A stretch of DNA of 64,000 nt from contig MU867106.1 of NCBI GenBank assembly GCA_033725935.1, positions 124,001-188,000 on the forward strand. The letters are read 5' to 3'. Shown here in pieces: positions 53,836 through 64,000 of this stretch. The number at the start of each line of letters is the position of its first letter. Within the stretch, counting starts at the first letter, position 1. Position numbers and translations under genes: made by a program. The notes under the pieces are model-generated. The model searched no databases. It saw nothing but the letters and a program-made list of their open reading frames with translations, and was not told where the DNA came from. Source of the stretch: Cladorrhinum sp. PSN259. Its lineage: Eukaryota > Ascomycota > Sordariomycetes > Sordariales > Podosporaceae.

Positions 53836-56277
53836 ATGCCAGACACCACTCAAAACTCGAATCAATTTGGAATTGCCCAAAACTTGGGTGGGTTCCCACC
53901 ACCCGATTATCGAGCGCTTTTAGATGGAGCATTCCTCTACAGAGACAACGAACTACAAGAGATAGACTCTTTATTCTTTGCCGCTGGTCAAACTCCGTCA
54001 ATACGTTCCAGCAGCAGCACAACCCTTCCCCCCCCTCCCATTCTGCTGATATGGGGTCCCAGACAGATCGGCAAGGTAGAATTAGCCAGCGCCTACGTCC
54101 GCAGCGTCAGAGAAAAATTCGACACGGTAATCTGGTTATTTGGGGATTCCCGAAAGAGTCTAAACGGGCACTGCAACGCGATTTGTGAGGACATGGGCAT
54201 ACGATATCCGGATTGCGGCCCTGGTATTGAGAAAAGTCAAGAAGCTCTGAAGAGATGGTTGTCTAAGCCGTTGGTGGTTGTTGGACAGTACGAAAATACG
54301 ATAAGAGAAGCTACTTGGTTATTGATGATCGAGGCCGTTCCTGATATGGAAATACTCGAGGGGCTTTTGCCCTCCACCGGTCCGGGGTGTATCGTAATCA
54401 CCAGCAGCAGTGGCGATTTGGGTTCTTACGCAACCCGAACTCGTACCTTGAGCCTTGAGCTGAAACCCTTCGACCTCCGTAATTCCTACAGGTTCCTTCG
54501 CTGCCACTGCAACAGAGACTTCGAGGAAGAGAAGGAATACATCTATAGCCACGACATGGAGGAGACATGCCGGGACCTCGCCGGAGTGATTCATGGTAAA
54601 CCAGGTGACCTAGCCGACCTGTTCGACGCCATAGACGGATCCACAGTCCCTATTACCACCAAGATCTCCATTTGGGAGAAACACGTATCCAAACCCGCCC
54701 TTGCCTTGCTCCAAGTTCTTTCCTTTCTTGACGGCATAACCATCAAGGAGTCCATGCTCAAGTGTAGCATCGGGAGCAAGTGGATGCGAAGGCCTCTTCC
54801 CCAGTCTGTAGAAGCCTACAATGGTGCTGTTGCCGAACTAGCCGAGAAGGAGCTTATTTACCACAGCAATACCCTCAAGCAGATATCAATCAACCCAATG
54901 CTGCAACGCGTACTTCGGGAAAGCTTGGTCCGGGCCGAGAGGGGTTTTCCAGACTACGATGTATTGGAATGCTGTATTGAAGGTGTTTTAATGTCGTCCT
55001 GGCCTTTCCTCGGTCTCCAAGATCGTCATAGCATGCAAAGATGTATTTAATCATATCAAGCATATCGTGCATATCTGGGATGTCAAGTCCAATGCCAAAA
55101 ACATGGATGGCATGGGTGTCGTCAAGCTGATGAACGAGGCGGCGTGGTATCTTGCTGCAAAGGGCGAAGGTGCTCAGTGCGAAGCTTACACTCGAATCGC
55201 CCTTGCCATGTTTGAGGGAGTCCCCAAAGACGACAGATACAACGATCTAGACTTTAGTCAGTATTACTCGCAGACTTTGTACTACAGTGCGGTATCCTGT
55301 ATATACAACAACAAACCCGAGGAAGCAATAAAGAAGCTAGAAGAGATGATAGCTATCATCAAACACAGGATTCAGAAATGGAAGAACATACCATGGCAGG
55401 CGCTCGAGCTCGGTGACGCCTACAAAGAAATGGGCGTCGCGATCATGAGCAAAAATGACATGAAGATGGTACCCGAAGCAATCAAATGGTTCTTCAAGGC
55501 TCATGATCTGTTCAAATCCCTGCCCGTAGATCTCCACGGAGTCCATCCCCTCAACGAAAAGATCGACAGGGACTGGCCAGCCATCCACCTCGCTCTCGTG
55601 TACAACCTCCACGGTGAACCCGCCAAGGCTGAGGAATTCTTGCTTCCCGTTCATCCAGCGAAATGATACAGACGGCGACAACCCGATGAAGGTTCTTCAA
55701 CCAGACAAGATTTCGTGAAATTCCTCATCATTATGCTCCCCCGTCCTCACATTGTCCTGACTTGTGAATTAACAGAAACGGGAAAGCCCTCTACGCACTC
55801 GCAAACATCCGCCGCGCCCAAAAGCGAACAGCCGAAGCCATCGACATGTATAACCGCGCCATCGTCGCGCTCGATCGCTCGATCGGGCAGAATTACCCCG
55901 TCGTGGCAGATACTTATTACTCTGTCGCTGTGCTTTCGATGAAATATGCACCTGACGATTTGATGAAAGCGCGGTGAGTTGTCCGGCAACTGACCCAAAT
56001 CGAAGACGAACCACTAATTCAGCGGGCCAGGGACCTCGGATTTGAAAACGCTGCTGGTGTATATGAGAAACCTTCTCAGTCGCAAAAGCTCCAGGCGGCC
56101 AGGGTAGCGTTCACGTACGGAAAGTGGTTGCTCAAAACCGGAAATGAGGTTGAGGGGAGGCGGTATCTGAAGAGGGCTTTGAGGTTTTGGAGGGAAATGA
56201 AACCTGGTGGCTGGAGGAGTGCGGATCAGTTGACGCAGCAGGATTGTGATAATGAGGTTTGGTATTTTGCGCGGTAG
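53836..56277 (+). CDS. NB-ARC-TPR STAND (NLR-like) protein with degenerate P-loop and one frameshift
   Basis: Exons 53836-54982, about 55032-55714, 55776-55973 and 56031-56277. Introns of 49, 61 and 57 nt have GT-AG ends and matching phase (55040 is an alternative first acceptor). Within exon 2 one extra base near 55644 (in TTGCTTCCCG) shifts the frame. Removing one base there makes all phases agree and gives about 757 aa. The NB-ARC region shows GPRQIGKV (residues 74-81), where Ser/Thr of the P-loop is Val, and PLVVVGQYEN where the usual Walker B Asp is missing. The C-terminal third is a TPR array (ALYALANIRRAQKRTAEAID; TYGKWLLKTGNEVEGRRYLK). Such proteins act as fungal signal-transducing sensors. 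This copy looks nucleotide-binding-deficient and possibly dead. Confidence 0.72.
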
Positions 56278-57393
56278 TTGTTTTTGGGATACAGTTTGTG
56301 TGAAAGAGTCATGTGCATTTTGGTAATTAAGTCAGGCAGACCTAGTACTCTTTGCCTGCACCTCCCAGTGCCGCAGGTTGCCTCCGACTCCAGCTCCCGT
56401 TTCCTGTGAACGTGCCTGCCCTGATGCATAGCACAAACTGCCTGACTTCCCGAAGGTCTTTCCCCCACTGCCGTCACACCTGCCTGACACGGTCATTTGA
56501 GATGATATAACTTTAAATTTGTTCTTTGAGGAAGGTTCATCCACCGAATTCGAGGCACCGAATCAGCTCCGAGTCAGAGGCTTAGCACATTCTGTGTTGG
56601 TGTTTGGTAACAGAGTTTTAGATAGTCGTAGAAGATAGAAGAACAACCTAGAAGAAATTTGCCGAGATAGGCAAACAGGCGAGAATTGCTTTGGTCTTGG
56701 TGAGTGAGAACGATGCTTCGTTGAAAGTACATCGTGCATCTGTTGCGATACGTTCGATCTTTGTCTCTATATGCATGCACTGTTCAATCTCACACGACTC
56801 CTATCACCATATGCAGCCTGACACTGGCCGGTGACTCCCTTTATCTTAGCTTTCGCCACTGGAGTGGCACATGACAACAATAATCTTGAGTTTGGCATTC
56901 GATGGGGTCATCTCATCCGTGCATGCCACCCACAGAAAGCCACAGAAAGCTAAATCTGAAGAATGTGATTATCAAAGTAAGCAACTCAGACCCCATTTTT
57001 TCCTTCCTTGCGATTTCACTACCTTTCAGATCAACAAGTTGACGCTCGAAATTCTACCTTGAAGTTTCGCATGGGAAAATATGTGCAGCACCTCCCTTGT
57101 GAGAGGGAGATTGAGGTGGCTCGGCTCTGAGCTGGAAGAAGTTTGCGAGAATGGATCAAAAGGGTCTTCCTGACATGACCATGAAAGTTTATGTTTTGGG
57201 AATAGGTCTTGGTTACTCTCAAGTCCCTAACTTTGATACGCCACTTTTTCTTTTATTTTCTTTTCAAAATCACCAGTATTTAAGCTCGAGTTTTCTCCCA
57301 ACTTCAAATTCGTTTCCCTTCACCCTTTACATCCCGTTGACATCTTTCAATCTCAAACCAGTCCATCACTCAACATCAACCTACATCATCAAG
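56278..57393. other. Intergenic region before the coiled-coil repeat gene
   Basis: No gene seen. The frame of the next gene is open from 57151, but its Kozak-like ATG after a CA/TC-rich leader is at 57394. Confidence 0.45.
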
Positions 57394-58308
57394 ATGGATA
57401 GCTCAATTCCCCCAGGCTTTCAACACTCCAAGGTCTGCCTGGACTGTAGCAAGGTTTACATGCTGGTCGACGGATGGTCTGATGAGCATTTTGGATGCAG
57501 GGGTCCGTTTAGCTCTACTTCCCACGACGACTGGGAGATTATCGATGATTTGCGTGCGCACTCCTCTCAGGATTTGCCCCCGACGATGACGCAGTTTCAA
57601 GCGGTCGTGACGGAAAAGATCTTGCCCGGCCTGGCCAAAATCAACGCCGGCCTGGACAGAATCAACGCCGGCCTATTCAAAATCAACGCCGGCCTGGACA
57701 GAATCAACGTCACCTTGGACAACATGAACGCCACCCTGGACAACATGAACGCTACCCTGGCCAGAACCGAGGCCACCCTCAGGGACAAGACCTCGACCAC
57801 TCCGATTCGCCTCTGGGAAAAACCAACTCGTTCAGAGACCGCTGAAGACGCCTCTGCAAGTAGGTTTATGTCCACCCCGACTCTTCACAGCTGCCAGTCT
57901 AATACCCTCACAGAATCTACCTCATCCCCGACTGTCGTACCCGACCTTTTCCTTCGCAACCGCCAGCCCGAACACATCGAGCAAGATTTGAACTCGACAA
58001 AACCCCTCCCAATTTCAGAACAGTCTGGAGCTATGGGGGATACTTCGACCGACAACGCATGCTCAACACTGACCTTGCCAGCGGCTCCGGCGAGGCCCTG
58101 AATCCAAGAGAGCCAGCCACCTCTCCTACCATCACGGAGCACTCCGCCAACCCGCCCGTTGTCCCCAGACACGACCGGCCTGGGCCGGAATATCCCATCT
58201 TGGGAGCCGCCCGAGACGTTCTTTGAACCCCTGAGAAATACCCCCAAAATGTTGCAGGAAAAGGCCCGGGCGGAAGCGGAAGCGTTTTTCAGGAAGGGTC
58301 GGAAGTAG
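57394..58308 (+). pseudogene. Short-repeat coiled-coil protein, in-frame TGA near the C-terminus
   Basis: From ATG 57394 the frame runs 235 codons to TGA at 58099-58101. It then stays open for 68 more codons to TAG at 58306-58308, ending in a convincing charged helix (PKMLQEKARAEAEAFFRKGRK). Features: a small Cys-containing N-terminal segment (SKVCLDCSKVYMLVDGWSDE), then seven heptad repeats of the type LxKINAG/LDRINAG/LDNMNAT (about residues 80-128), and a Ser/Thr-rich middle. The heptads have Leu/Ile at alternating positions, fitting an oligomerising coiled coil. TGA could derive from CGA by one C-to-T. If the stop is genuine, the 235-aa protein may still be made. No family is recognised. 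Confidence 0.55.
57631..57777 (+). repeat. 21-bp tandem repeat, seven units, coding heptads
   Basis: Units such as CTGGACAGAATCAACGCCGG and CTGGACAACATGAACGCCAC follow one another without spacing. Exactly 21 bp keeps the frame and the coiled-coil phase. Confidence 0.85.
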
Positions 58309-58824
58309 CAAAATGCTTTTGGGGGTGGGGGGGGGGGGGCTTTATGAAGCGGCACAGTGTGAAGAGGTTTAATGTTCATAATCCGGGATATGTTTTGGTT
58401 TATACGTATTATGATTTCTCGTGGGGGGATAGATATACTGTTCGTCTTTTTGGTTGGCTGGGGAGGGGTCATTGAGAGTTTGAAGATCTTTCTATTTCTG
58501 GAAGCTTGGGTGTAAATGAGACAGACCCTCTGCTGTGGGGATGCTGAAAAAAGGATCGACGCCAATCTTTAATGACACTTCCTTGTTCAGCACCATTAGC
58601 GACAACCCTCACTTGGTGGAAAAAGAAAATATTTCTTAGCGCTCGTGTGAATTAAAATATCCTGGACGCTTTTAATTAGGGAGGTTTATCTTTTCAACGG
58701 GTATAAAAACAAACTGATTTCATCTTTTTTTGGTCCTTCGTTTCTGAAACTATTTTCAACCTCTCTCACTTGAAACTTCCAACTTTGTAACACTTTGAAG
58801 AACAAGAGAAAGAAAAAAACCAAG
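58309..58824. other. Intergenic region with hydrophobin promoter
   Basis: No other gene seen. TATAAAAA at 58702-58709 lies about 120 bp before the hydrophobin ATG. A G homopolymer sits at about 58327-58340. Confidence 0.5.
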
Positions 58825-59264
58825 ATGAAATTCACAATCTCAACGACCATCTTCTTCGCCGCAGCGCTGCAAAGCGGTCTGTCTCTCGCGGACGACGTCT
58901 GCCCGGAAGGAAATCTCTACACCGTCCCGCAGTGCTGTAAGACGGATTTCCTGGGAGTTGCCGCCTCGCGTTGCAGGTTTCGTAAGTTTCACACATGCCG
59001 CGGCAGTGTCCACCATTCTACTTGGTCAATCAAAAGCTAACCATTTTTGATGTATTATCAGCCACCTTAACGGCGGAGAGCCCAGAAGAATTGCGCGATA
59101 TTTGTGCTTCAACCATGAACTCGCCGTTTTGCTGTACTGTTCCTGTTGTAAGTCCATTTCGGTATTCTCGTGACTATAAGTAGGGTTGTTAGATATATAT
59201 GACTAACGTGATGGGAATGCAGGCTGGTCAGGGTGCACTGTGCATTCCTGCGATTGGAAAATAA
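58825..59264 (+). CDS. Class II hydrophobin
   Basis: Three exons, 58825-58981, 59062-59147 and 59223-59264 (introns 80 and 75 nt; the second has a CTAAC branch site), give 94 aa. A signal peptide (MKFTISTTIFFAAALQSGLSLA) precedes a mature protein with eight cysteines in the exact class II spacing C-x10-CC-x11-C-x16-C-x8-CC-x10-C. Typical class II words are present (VPQCC, PEELRDICA, PFCCTVPV, GALCIPAIG). Secreted amphipathic monolayer former on aerial hyphae, spores or infection structures; class II is characteristic of filamentous ascomycetes. The three-exon layout with introns between cysteine pairs is also usual. Confidence 0.95.
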
Positions 59265-59649
59265 GGCAACAGTTTATTTCTCTTGGTTACGGACGAGGTT
59301 TCGACAGGCTGAGTGAGGATGGATCATGCCTGGCTGGTGAGGGTGAAATGTTGGAGGCCATATGGTTTAAGTTGACTTTGTTCATCAATTTTAATATATA
59401 TAAACAAAATAGTTCAGGGGGTAGCATGAGTCAGGTATTTGTAGAATAATTTCTGTATTTAATCAAGCAAAGTATCAAGGAAGGGGGGGAATTGTAATAT
59501 CAATAAAAAGCCGGTTTTTATTCTATTTCCTTTTTCTAGTTTATGATCATCACATCACATGGAACTTACCATCTACTACTTACCGTATCTAAAAGTCTCT
59601 CAAAACTCCAAACACTCCTGTGTGAAAGCCACCCAAACCTGTGAAGAAA
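59265..59649. other. Intergenic region, convergent 3' ends
   Basis: 385 bp between the convergent hydrophobin and unknown gene. No gene is seen. Confidence 0.45.
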
Positions 59650-60704
59650 TTAGCCCAAAGCTGCAAAAGGATTGACCGATTTATTATTGCCGTTGCCAGA
59701 TTTGTTAGAAACACCCTTCTTAGTCTTCGAAGAAGAAGAAGAAGAAGGCTTACCAGGCATCCTAAGAAACCCATCAGCGTCAACCTCGGGAACAGCCTCA
59801 ACCTTGACCTTGTTTACACCCCGAAGAACCCTAACGGCCTCCTCTGCAACCCCACCATTAACCTCCGCAATGAGCCCAGCCAGCCTCAAGTCCTTGGAAG
59901 AGAAGCCAAACCTGGAAGCATCAAAGACGACTGACACTCTAAACTTGTTGCGAACAACACGAGTGCCAACAGCCATTTTGGTTCCCTTCTTGCCCTTAAC
60001 CTCCAGACAGTGCACCTGGTTAGTAGTGACCACGCGAGTCTCGGTGTCCAGAGCAAAAATAGCCCTCAGGCACTCCTTATACTCGAGCAGGATGGACTCA
60101 CTGACGGAACAGTCAAAGACCTTGCGGCCTTGGGTCGTGGTCAGGGCCAGCTCTGCACGAGCAAAGTTGAAGAGAGCGTCAGACACCGAGAGAGTAGAAC
60201 TAAACCAGGGGTCTTTGTAGGAGGTGGTGAATTGGGAGGTTTGGGACTTGACATCGCCAGCTAGGGAGCAGATGAGGTTAGTAAACCATGCTGAGGCGGA
60301 GTTGTTAGAGTTGAGGAGGAATGAGGCCTTGGCGTTGCGGAGGGCATCAAGGATCGACCCGAGGAACCAACCTTGCTTTGACACGGAGGAGTGACCGAGG
60401 GAGTGGGCGATTCCGTGCGCGGTGGGCTTGAAGTCGGGCAGGTAGCTGAGGTCTTGACGCCGGGGAGGTGCTGCGAGAGAGAGGCGAGCTGGGAAGGGGA
60501 GAGGGAGGCGACGTACTTGGCCATGCATATTTGGATGGAGGCAAAGGAGAGGTGCGCCTGGAGCAGGATGTGGGCGAGGAGGGTAAAGTATTGGACCTCG
60601 ACGTTGGTGGCGGCCGAGGGCTGTTTGGGGATGGTGGTGGTGGAGGAGGAGATTTTCTCCCCCTCGACAAGAGAGGAAGAAGTGTTGGATCCGATTCTGA
60701 CCAT
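59650..60704 (-). CDS. Unrecognised protein, one apparent frameshift
   Basis: The N-terminal frame from ATG 60704 reads MVRIGSNTSSSLVEG ... NVEVQYFTLLAHILLQAHLS ... YVASLSPSQLASLSQHLPG. At about 60450-60455 protein-like coding passes to the next frame (DLSYLPDFKPTAHGIAHSLG ...). That frame runs on to the stop at 59650 with a basic, Ser/Lys-rich C-terminus (SSSSSSKTKKGVSNKSG). Inserting one base in GTCAAGACC would make one frame of 351 aa; no intron of plausible size fits. An alternative is a shorter protein from ATG 60528 in the second frame. The central region is soluble alpha/beta in character with no recognised motif, signal peptide or TM. I cannot name the family. Confidence 0.5.
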
Positions 60705-63700
60705 TTTGAATAGTTAGAATAGGATTTGGGTGTTGAAGGGTGGTTGAAAAGAGGGTTGGAAAACTTATTTACCTGAAATAAGGCTTCAAAAGGCTTTTTG
60801 GGATGGTTAGTAGAGGGTGTTGAATGTGATTGTGTGATGATAAGGAAAAGAAAATAGATTTCTGGAGGAAAGTCAGACCGAGTTAAATAGATATGGCTAT
60901 GTGGTTGCTCTTGCAGTTTGGAAAGGCTTTGTTCAGATGATAACAGACAACAAGCACAAAGGACTCGACGTTGTGTGAAACATGGCAAGAAAGAATTCCA
61001 AGCTTCGGATAAAGAAGCTCGTTTACAATGTTATTGTGATTTTAATAGTCGCCATAGCTATTCTACCTACATGTATTCGATAGCCAAGTTGTGAACAGAT
61101 AAACAAAGAGAGTCTGAAATAAAAAGAAAATGAGTAGAAAAGCCGATCATGACAAATAAGTTGTTGATAGGGTTCAACCACTTAACTAGTCCCTAAATCA
61201 AACAACATTTTGAAGCACCAGAAGACATAATAGGACCCCAACGTGTGGTTTGGGACATAACCAGTGGCCAACAGGTTGGGCAAAACGAGAAGCGTTGCCA
61301 AGTCCAAGATCGCGTTGAATAGTCTCGAGAACCAGATCCTCCCTGATCACAGACTGTTGTTATATGGTATTGGCTCACTATCAGATGGCTCAGTGAAGCT
61401 CGAGTTTTCGGACAAGACGGTTGATGATTCCCGGATTTAAAGAAGGCGTGTGGATCACAGACAATAAAGCCAAGACGTGGGCGCGCGTCAAATTGACCCC
61501 GTGGGGTCAAGCCATTTCAGCTCTAATGCATTGAAGCGGCGCGAGTCCAATGGGTTGACCAATAGTAACCTCTGATTCGACCCCCTGATGAGACGCCATT
61601 CCGGAATCGCAAATTCCCTTCCCACACACAAGTTTAGCGTCAAGCGCGGTGAGAATCTTGGCTTAATCATCAACGCAGGAAGTAAACAACAGGGGCAGGA
61701 AGAAAAGGGGAACACATCAAGACTCCTCAACAGACTCAGCTTCAACAGTCTTGTCATGGACTCAAAATCTTTACAAGTACATTTATGAGCCAAGCAGGCC
61801 ATGTTCCCAACTTCCAAATCCAGCAACTCTCCTGACTTCCCAGTTCCCTCGGGCTCCATCTGCACTCACCCGGTTCAGCCAGCACCAATCTAGTCTTAAC
61901 ACGAGGCATAACACCTTGCTCCCCTCCCAAATCCAGACTGATCATGTATCACAACCCCCACTAACACTAGCCTAGCACTAGCACCTTAGGCTGTGCCACC
62001 GCGGGCACTCCGCCCGACGCGCATTGTACAAGAACAAAATTCAAACTCAAAGATACTCATGGCAAGAATGTACATATATACAACCCTGCTGCGGTACAGT
62101 ACGTCAAGTACATCACACAGCAGTAACCACAACATGCTTAAACAGACTAAAAACCAGTCAGCCGAAAACTCCCCCAAAAAAATTAGTTAATTGAAGGATA
62201 AACAAACCCCCACAGTTACGAGCTCACATACAGACATGCATACATGTACACAGTGGTCAGGGTTCACAACCTTGACTGAGACATTTTGCCCCTCCCTCCC
62301 TCCTTCTGGCAAACCATCTGATATACACCAGATTGACTGGACTGACTTGCATTACCGGAATGATCGGTAAGCCCTTCCGTTGAACGCGGGATTAATTCAA
62401 GCTTATAACTGTGCAAGAAGGGGCCAGGCAATGCAAAACCTCGGTGCGAGTTACTGTACCTCCCACAGATAAATTAACGCCCTCCTCTCTTTGAAGACTG
62501 GATTTCCATCCCACTCAGTTACGGTACAGTACCTCGGAAGGACCTAAAAAAGTCCATCCTCAATTTCAGGACTTGCTTAATCCAGCCCGGAAGATACATC
62601 TCCATGATCACGTATATTAAAAAATACGTATCAAGGTCAGTCGGGAAGTAATTACAGCTTACTAATTAATACAGATCAACACAAGTACCTACCTACCTAC
62701 ATATGTATGTACACTGTCTGCCGTGAGTACCTTATTGAAACCTAGCGGCGCTTAAAAAAAAAAAAAAAAAACCACAGTATAATCACATGAAAATATTCTC
62801 AAGAACACGAAAAAAAAAAATCACACAAACATCTTCCATCACATCACATCACGCTCTCTCCTCATCTTACCCTCATCATATACCACCCTCCCCTAAATAA
62901 ATAATAGCACCAAAGCACAATAACACCAAAGCACCAAGCAACACAGCAACACAGCAACACGGCACACAGCAGCAATGTCACATACTTTAACAGGGAAATC
63001 CTGGATTTGACGAGAGAGCTCCGCCACACACGCAACTGCCCACTCACTGTGCTCTACCCAGTACCAAAAATCTTAGCGGCCTCCATCCTCGCCACTTCAC
63101 GCTTACTCGCGCTCATTCACAACCATTCACGCCCTACTCACAGCCAACTCACAACCATGGCACCATCCAAAACAAAACAAGTTCAAAAACAAGAAGTGTA
63201 CAATTCAGAATGATTGTACCGGAAATTTAAATTTAAAAATTAATTCCTTTAATGACAATACTAATAAACCACAAGGGTATAATAATAAATAAACTCATCG
63301 TGTTTCCCATCTCATGTGTTGTGTATGTGAATGAAATTTCCATCCCAAACTGGAAACCCACCAAAACAGAACATGATAATCAAATTAGATGGGGAAAAAA
63401 CCATCCAAGCCGCAAAGAATTAATTCCTCCAAGGATACAATAAAAAACTCCAACCCAAAAGAAAATGGGGGGAAGGGGGAATGTCTTCTACCCAAATATG
63501 CCCGAGTATGTGACCTTTCCTTCAACCAAATAAATCCTGTGTTCCTATCCAGCATCCCCCCCCCTCCCAAAAAAAAACAAATTCCATCCATCATTTTAGG
63601 GTGAAGAAACCCATGCAGTTCCCACCCGAGAACCAAAGGAAAGCAAAAGAAGAACAGAGCAGTGATAGAGCGCGACATGAAGACCAAGAAAAAAAAAAGG

Positions 63701-63770
63701 TAAACAACCATGAAAGGCAAGACGCCAATAAGGAAGATACGGAACAAAAGAAAGTGAAATACGCCACGCC

Positions 63771-63801
<31 letters not shown>

Positions 63802-64000
63802 GCCTTACCATACCAGGCGTAGTGGGATAAACAAGACCCCTCAAAATGGATTGCGCAAGTCTTGGTAGGCTGAGTCGTCTCAAGTCCAACTACGCAGCCT
63901 GGTCGATCGATAGGCAGAGAGTGTGTGAGGGAGAGAGGCAACCAATTGTGAAAGTGGCAAACCGACAGGGCCAGTTTGACCGAAAGTGCCCATTTGTGGG
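60705..64000. other. Long gene-poor AT-rich region
   Basis: 3.3 kb with no supported coding region on either strand. It contains A homopolymers at about 62754-62771, 62810-62820 and a 27-base run at about 63771-63797, CA-rich simple sequence around 62820-63000, and only short unrelated open frames. It may include the 5' untranslated region of the gene at 60704. Confidence 0.45.

Noticed and set aside
57885..58565. 226-codon minus-strand frame over the coiled-coil gene tail
   Set aside because: Composition is that of an antisense shadow; the plus frame has repeats and a charged C-terminal helix.
63166..63213. Short Lys/Gln-rich frame MAPSKTKQ...
   Set aside because: Fifteen or so codons in AT-rich simple sequence, no signal peptide or conserved look.

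Overview
The window is nuclear DNA from a filamentous ascomycete (Pezizomycotina, most likely Sordariomycetes). The support is short GT-AG introns of about 46-95 nt throughout, two dispersed single-copy-style 5S rRNA genes instead of an rDNA array, a class II hydrophobin with textbook cysteine spacing, a PTS2 thiolase, and a secreted plant-cell-wall enzyme set. Gene density is low to moderate. I saw no intact transposon, CRISPR array, tRNA or prokaryotic feature. Where a gene is split over frames, I rebuilt the exons from splice signals and phase.

Layout. 0-6 kb (minus): ATRIP/Rad26-type checkpoint gene, a 5S rRNA gene and a peroxisomal 3-ketoacyl-CoA thiolase. 7-16 kb (plus): GH128-type secreted glucanase, aldehyde dehydrogenase, anion:cation-symporter-type MFS permease and an intracellular GH43 beta-xylosidase. 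16-21 kb: a decayed stretch with gene relics and diverged direct repeats, then a 43-residue secreted peptide gene. 21.5-32 kb: membrane-tethered AAA protein with a defective Walker B, Thr-rich GPI-type wall protein, single-pass aspartyl-protease-fold protein lacking its first catalytic Asp, seven-exon CorA-like membrane protein, and a small surface-protein gene with a premature stop. 32.7-37.9 kb (minus): an intact 1728-residue PNP/UDP-NACHT-ankyrin NLR-type protein. 38-43 kb: DUF1996 secreted protein and a Ste20/GCK kinase. 43.5 kb: a second 5S gene identical to the first over 119 nt. 44-48 kb: a protein ending in a decapeptide minisatellite, an assembly gap with a suspicious duplicated flank, and an aminoglycoside-phosphotransferase-like protein. 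48.7-53 kb: CE5 acetylxylan esterase, NmrA-like protein and a 78-residue double zinc finger. 53.8-56.3 kb: an NB-ARC-TPR STAND protein with one frameshift. 57-61 kb: a coiled-coil repeat protein with an in-frame stop, the hydrophobin, and an unrecognised frameshifted gene. 61-64 kb: no gene seen.

Themes. Xylan use is represented twice (GH43 xylosidase at 14.5 kb, CE5 esterase at 48.7 kb). Non-self-recognition architectures occur twice (intact PNP-NACHT-ANK, damaged NB-ARC-TPR), and several sensor-like proteins keep a fold but lose catalytic residues. Many loci carry a single lesion (three stop codons explainable by C-to-T, several one-base shifts). This could be mild RIP-type mutation and pseudogenisation or, for the indels, draft-assembly error. 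The N gap at 46.59 kb shows the assembly is imperfect.
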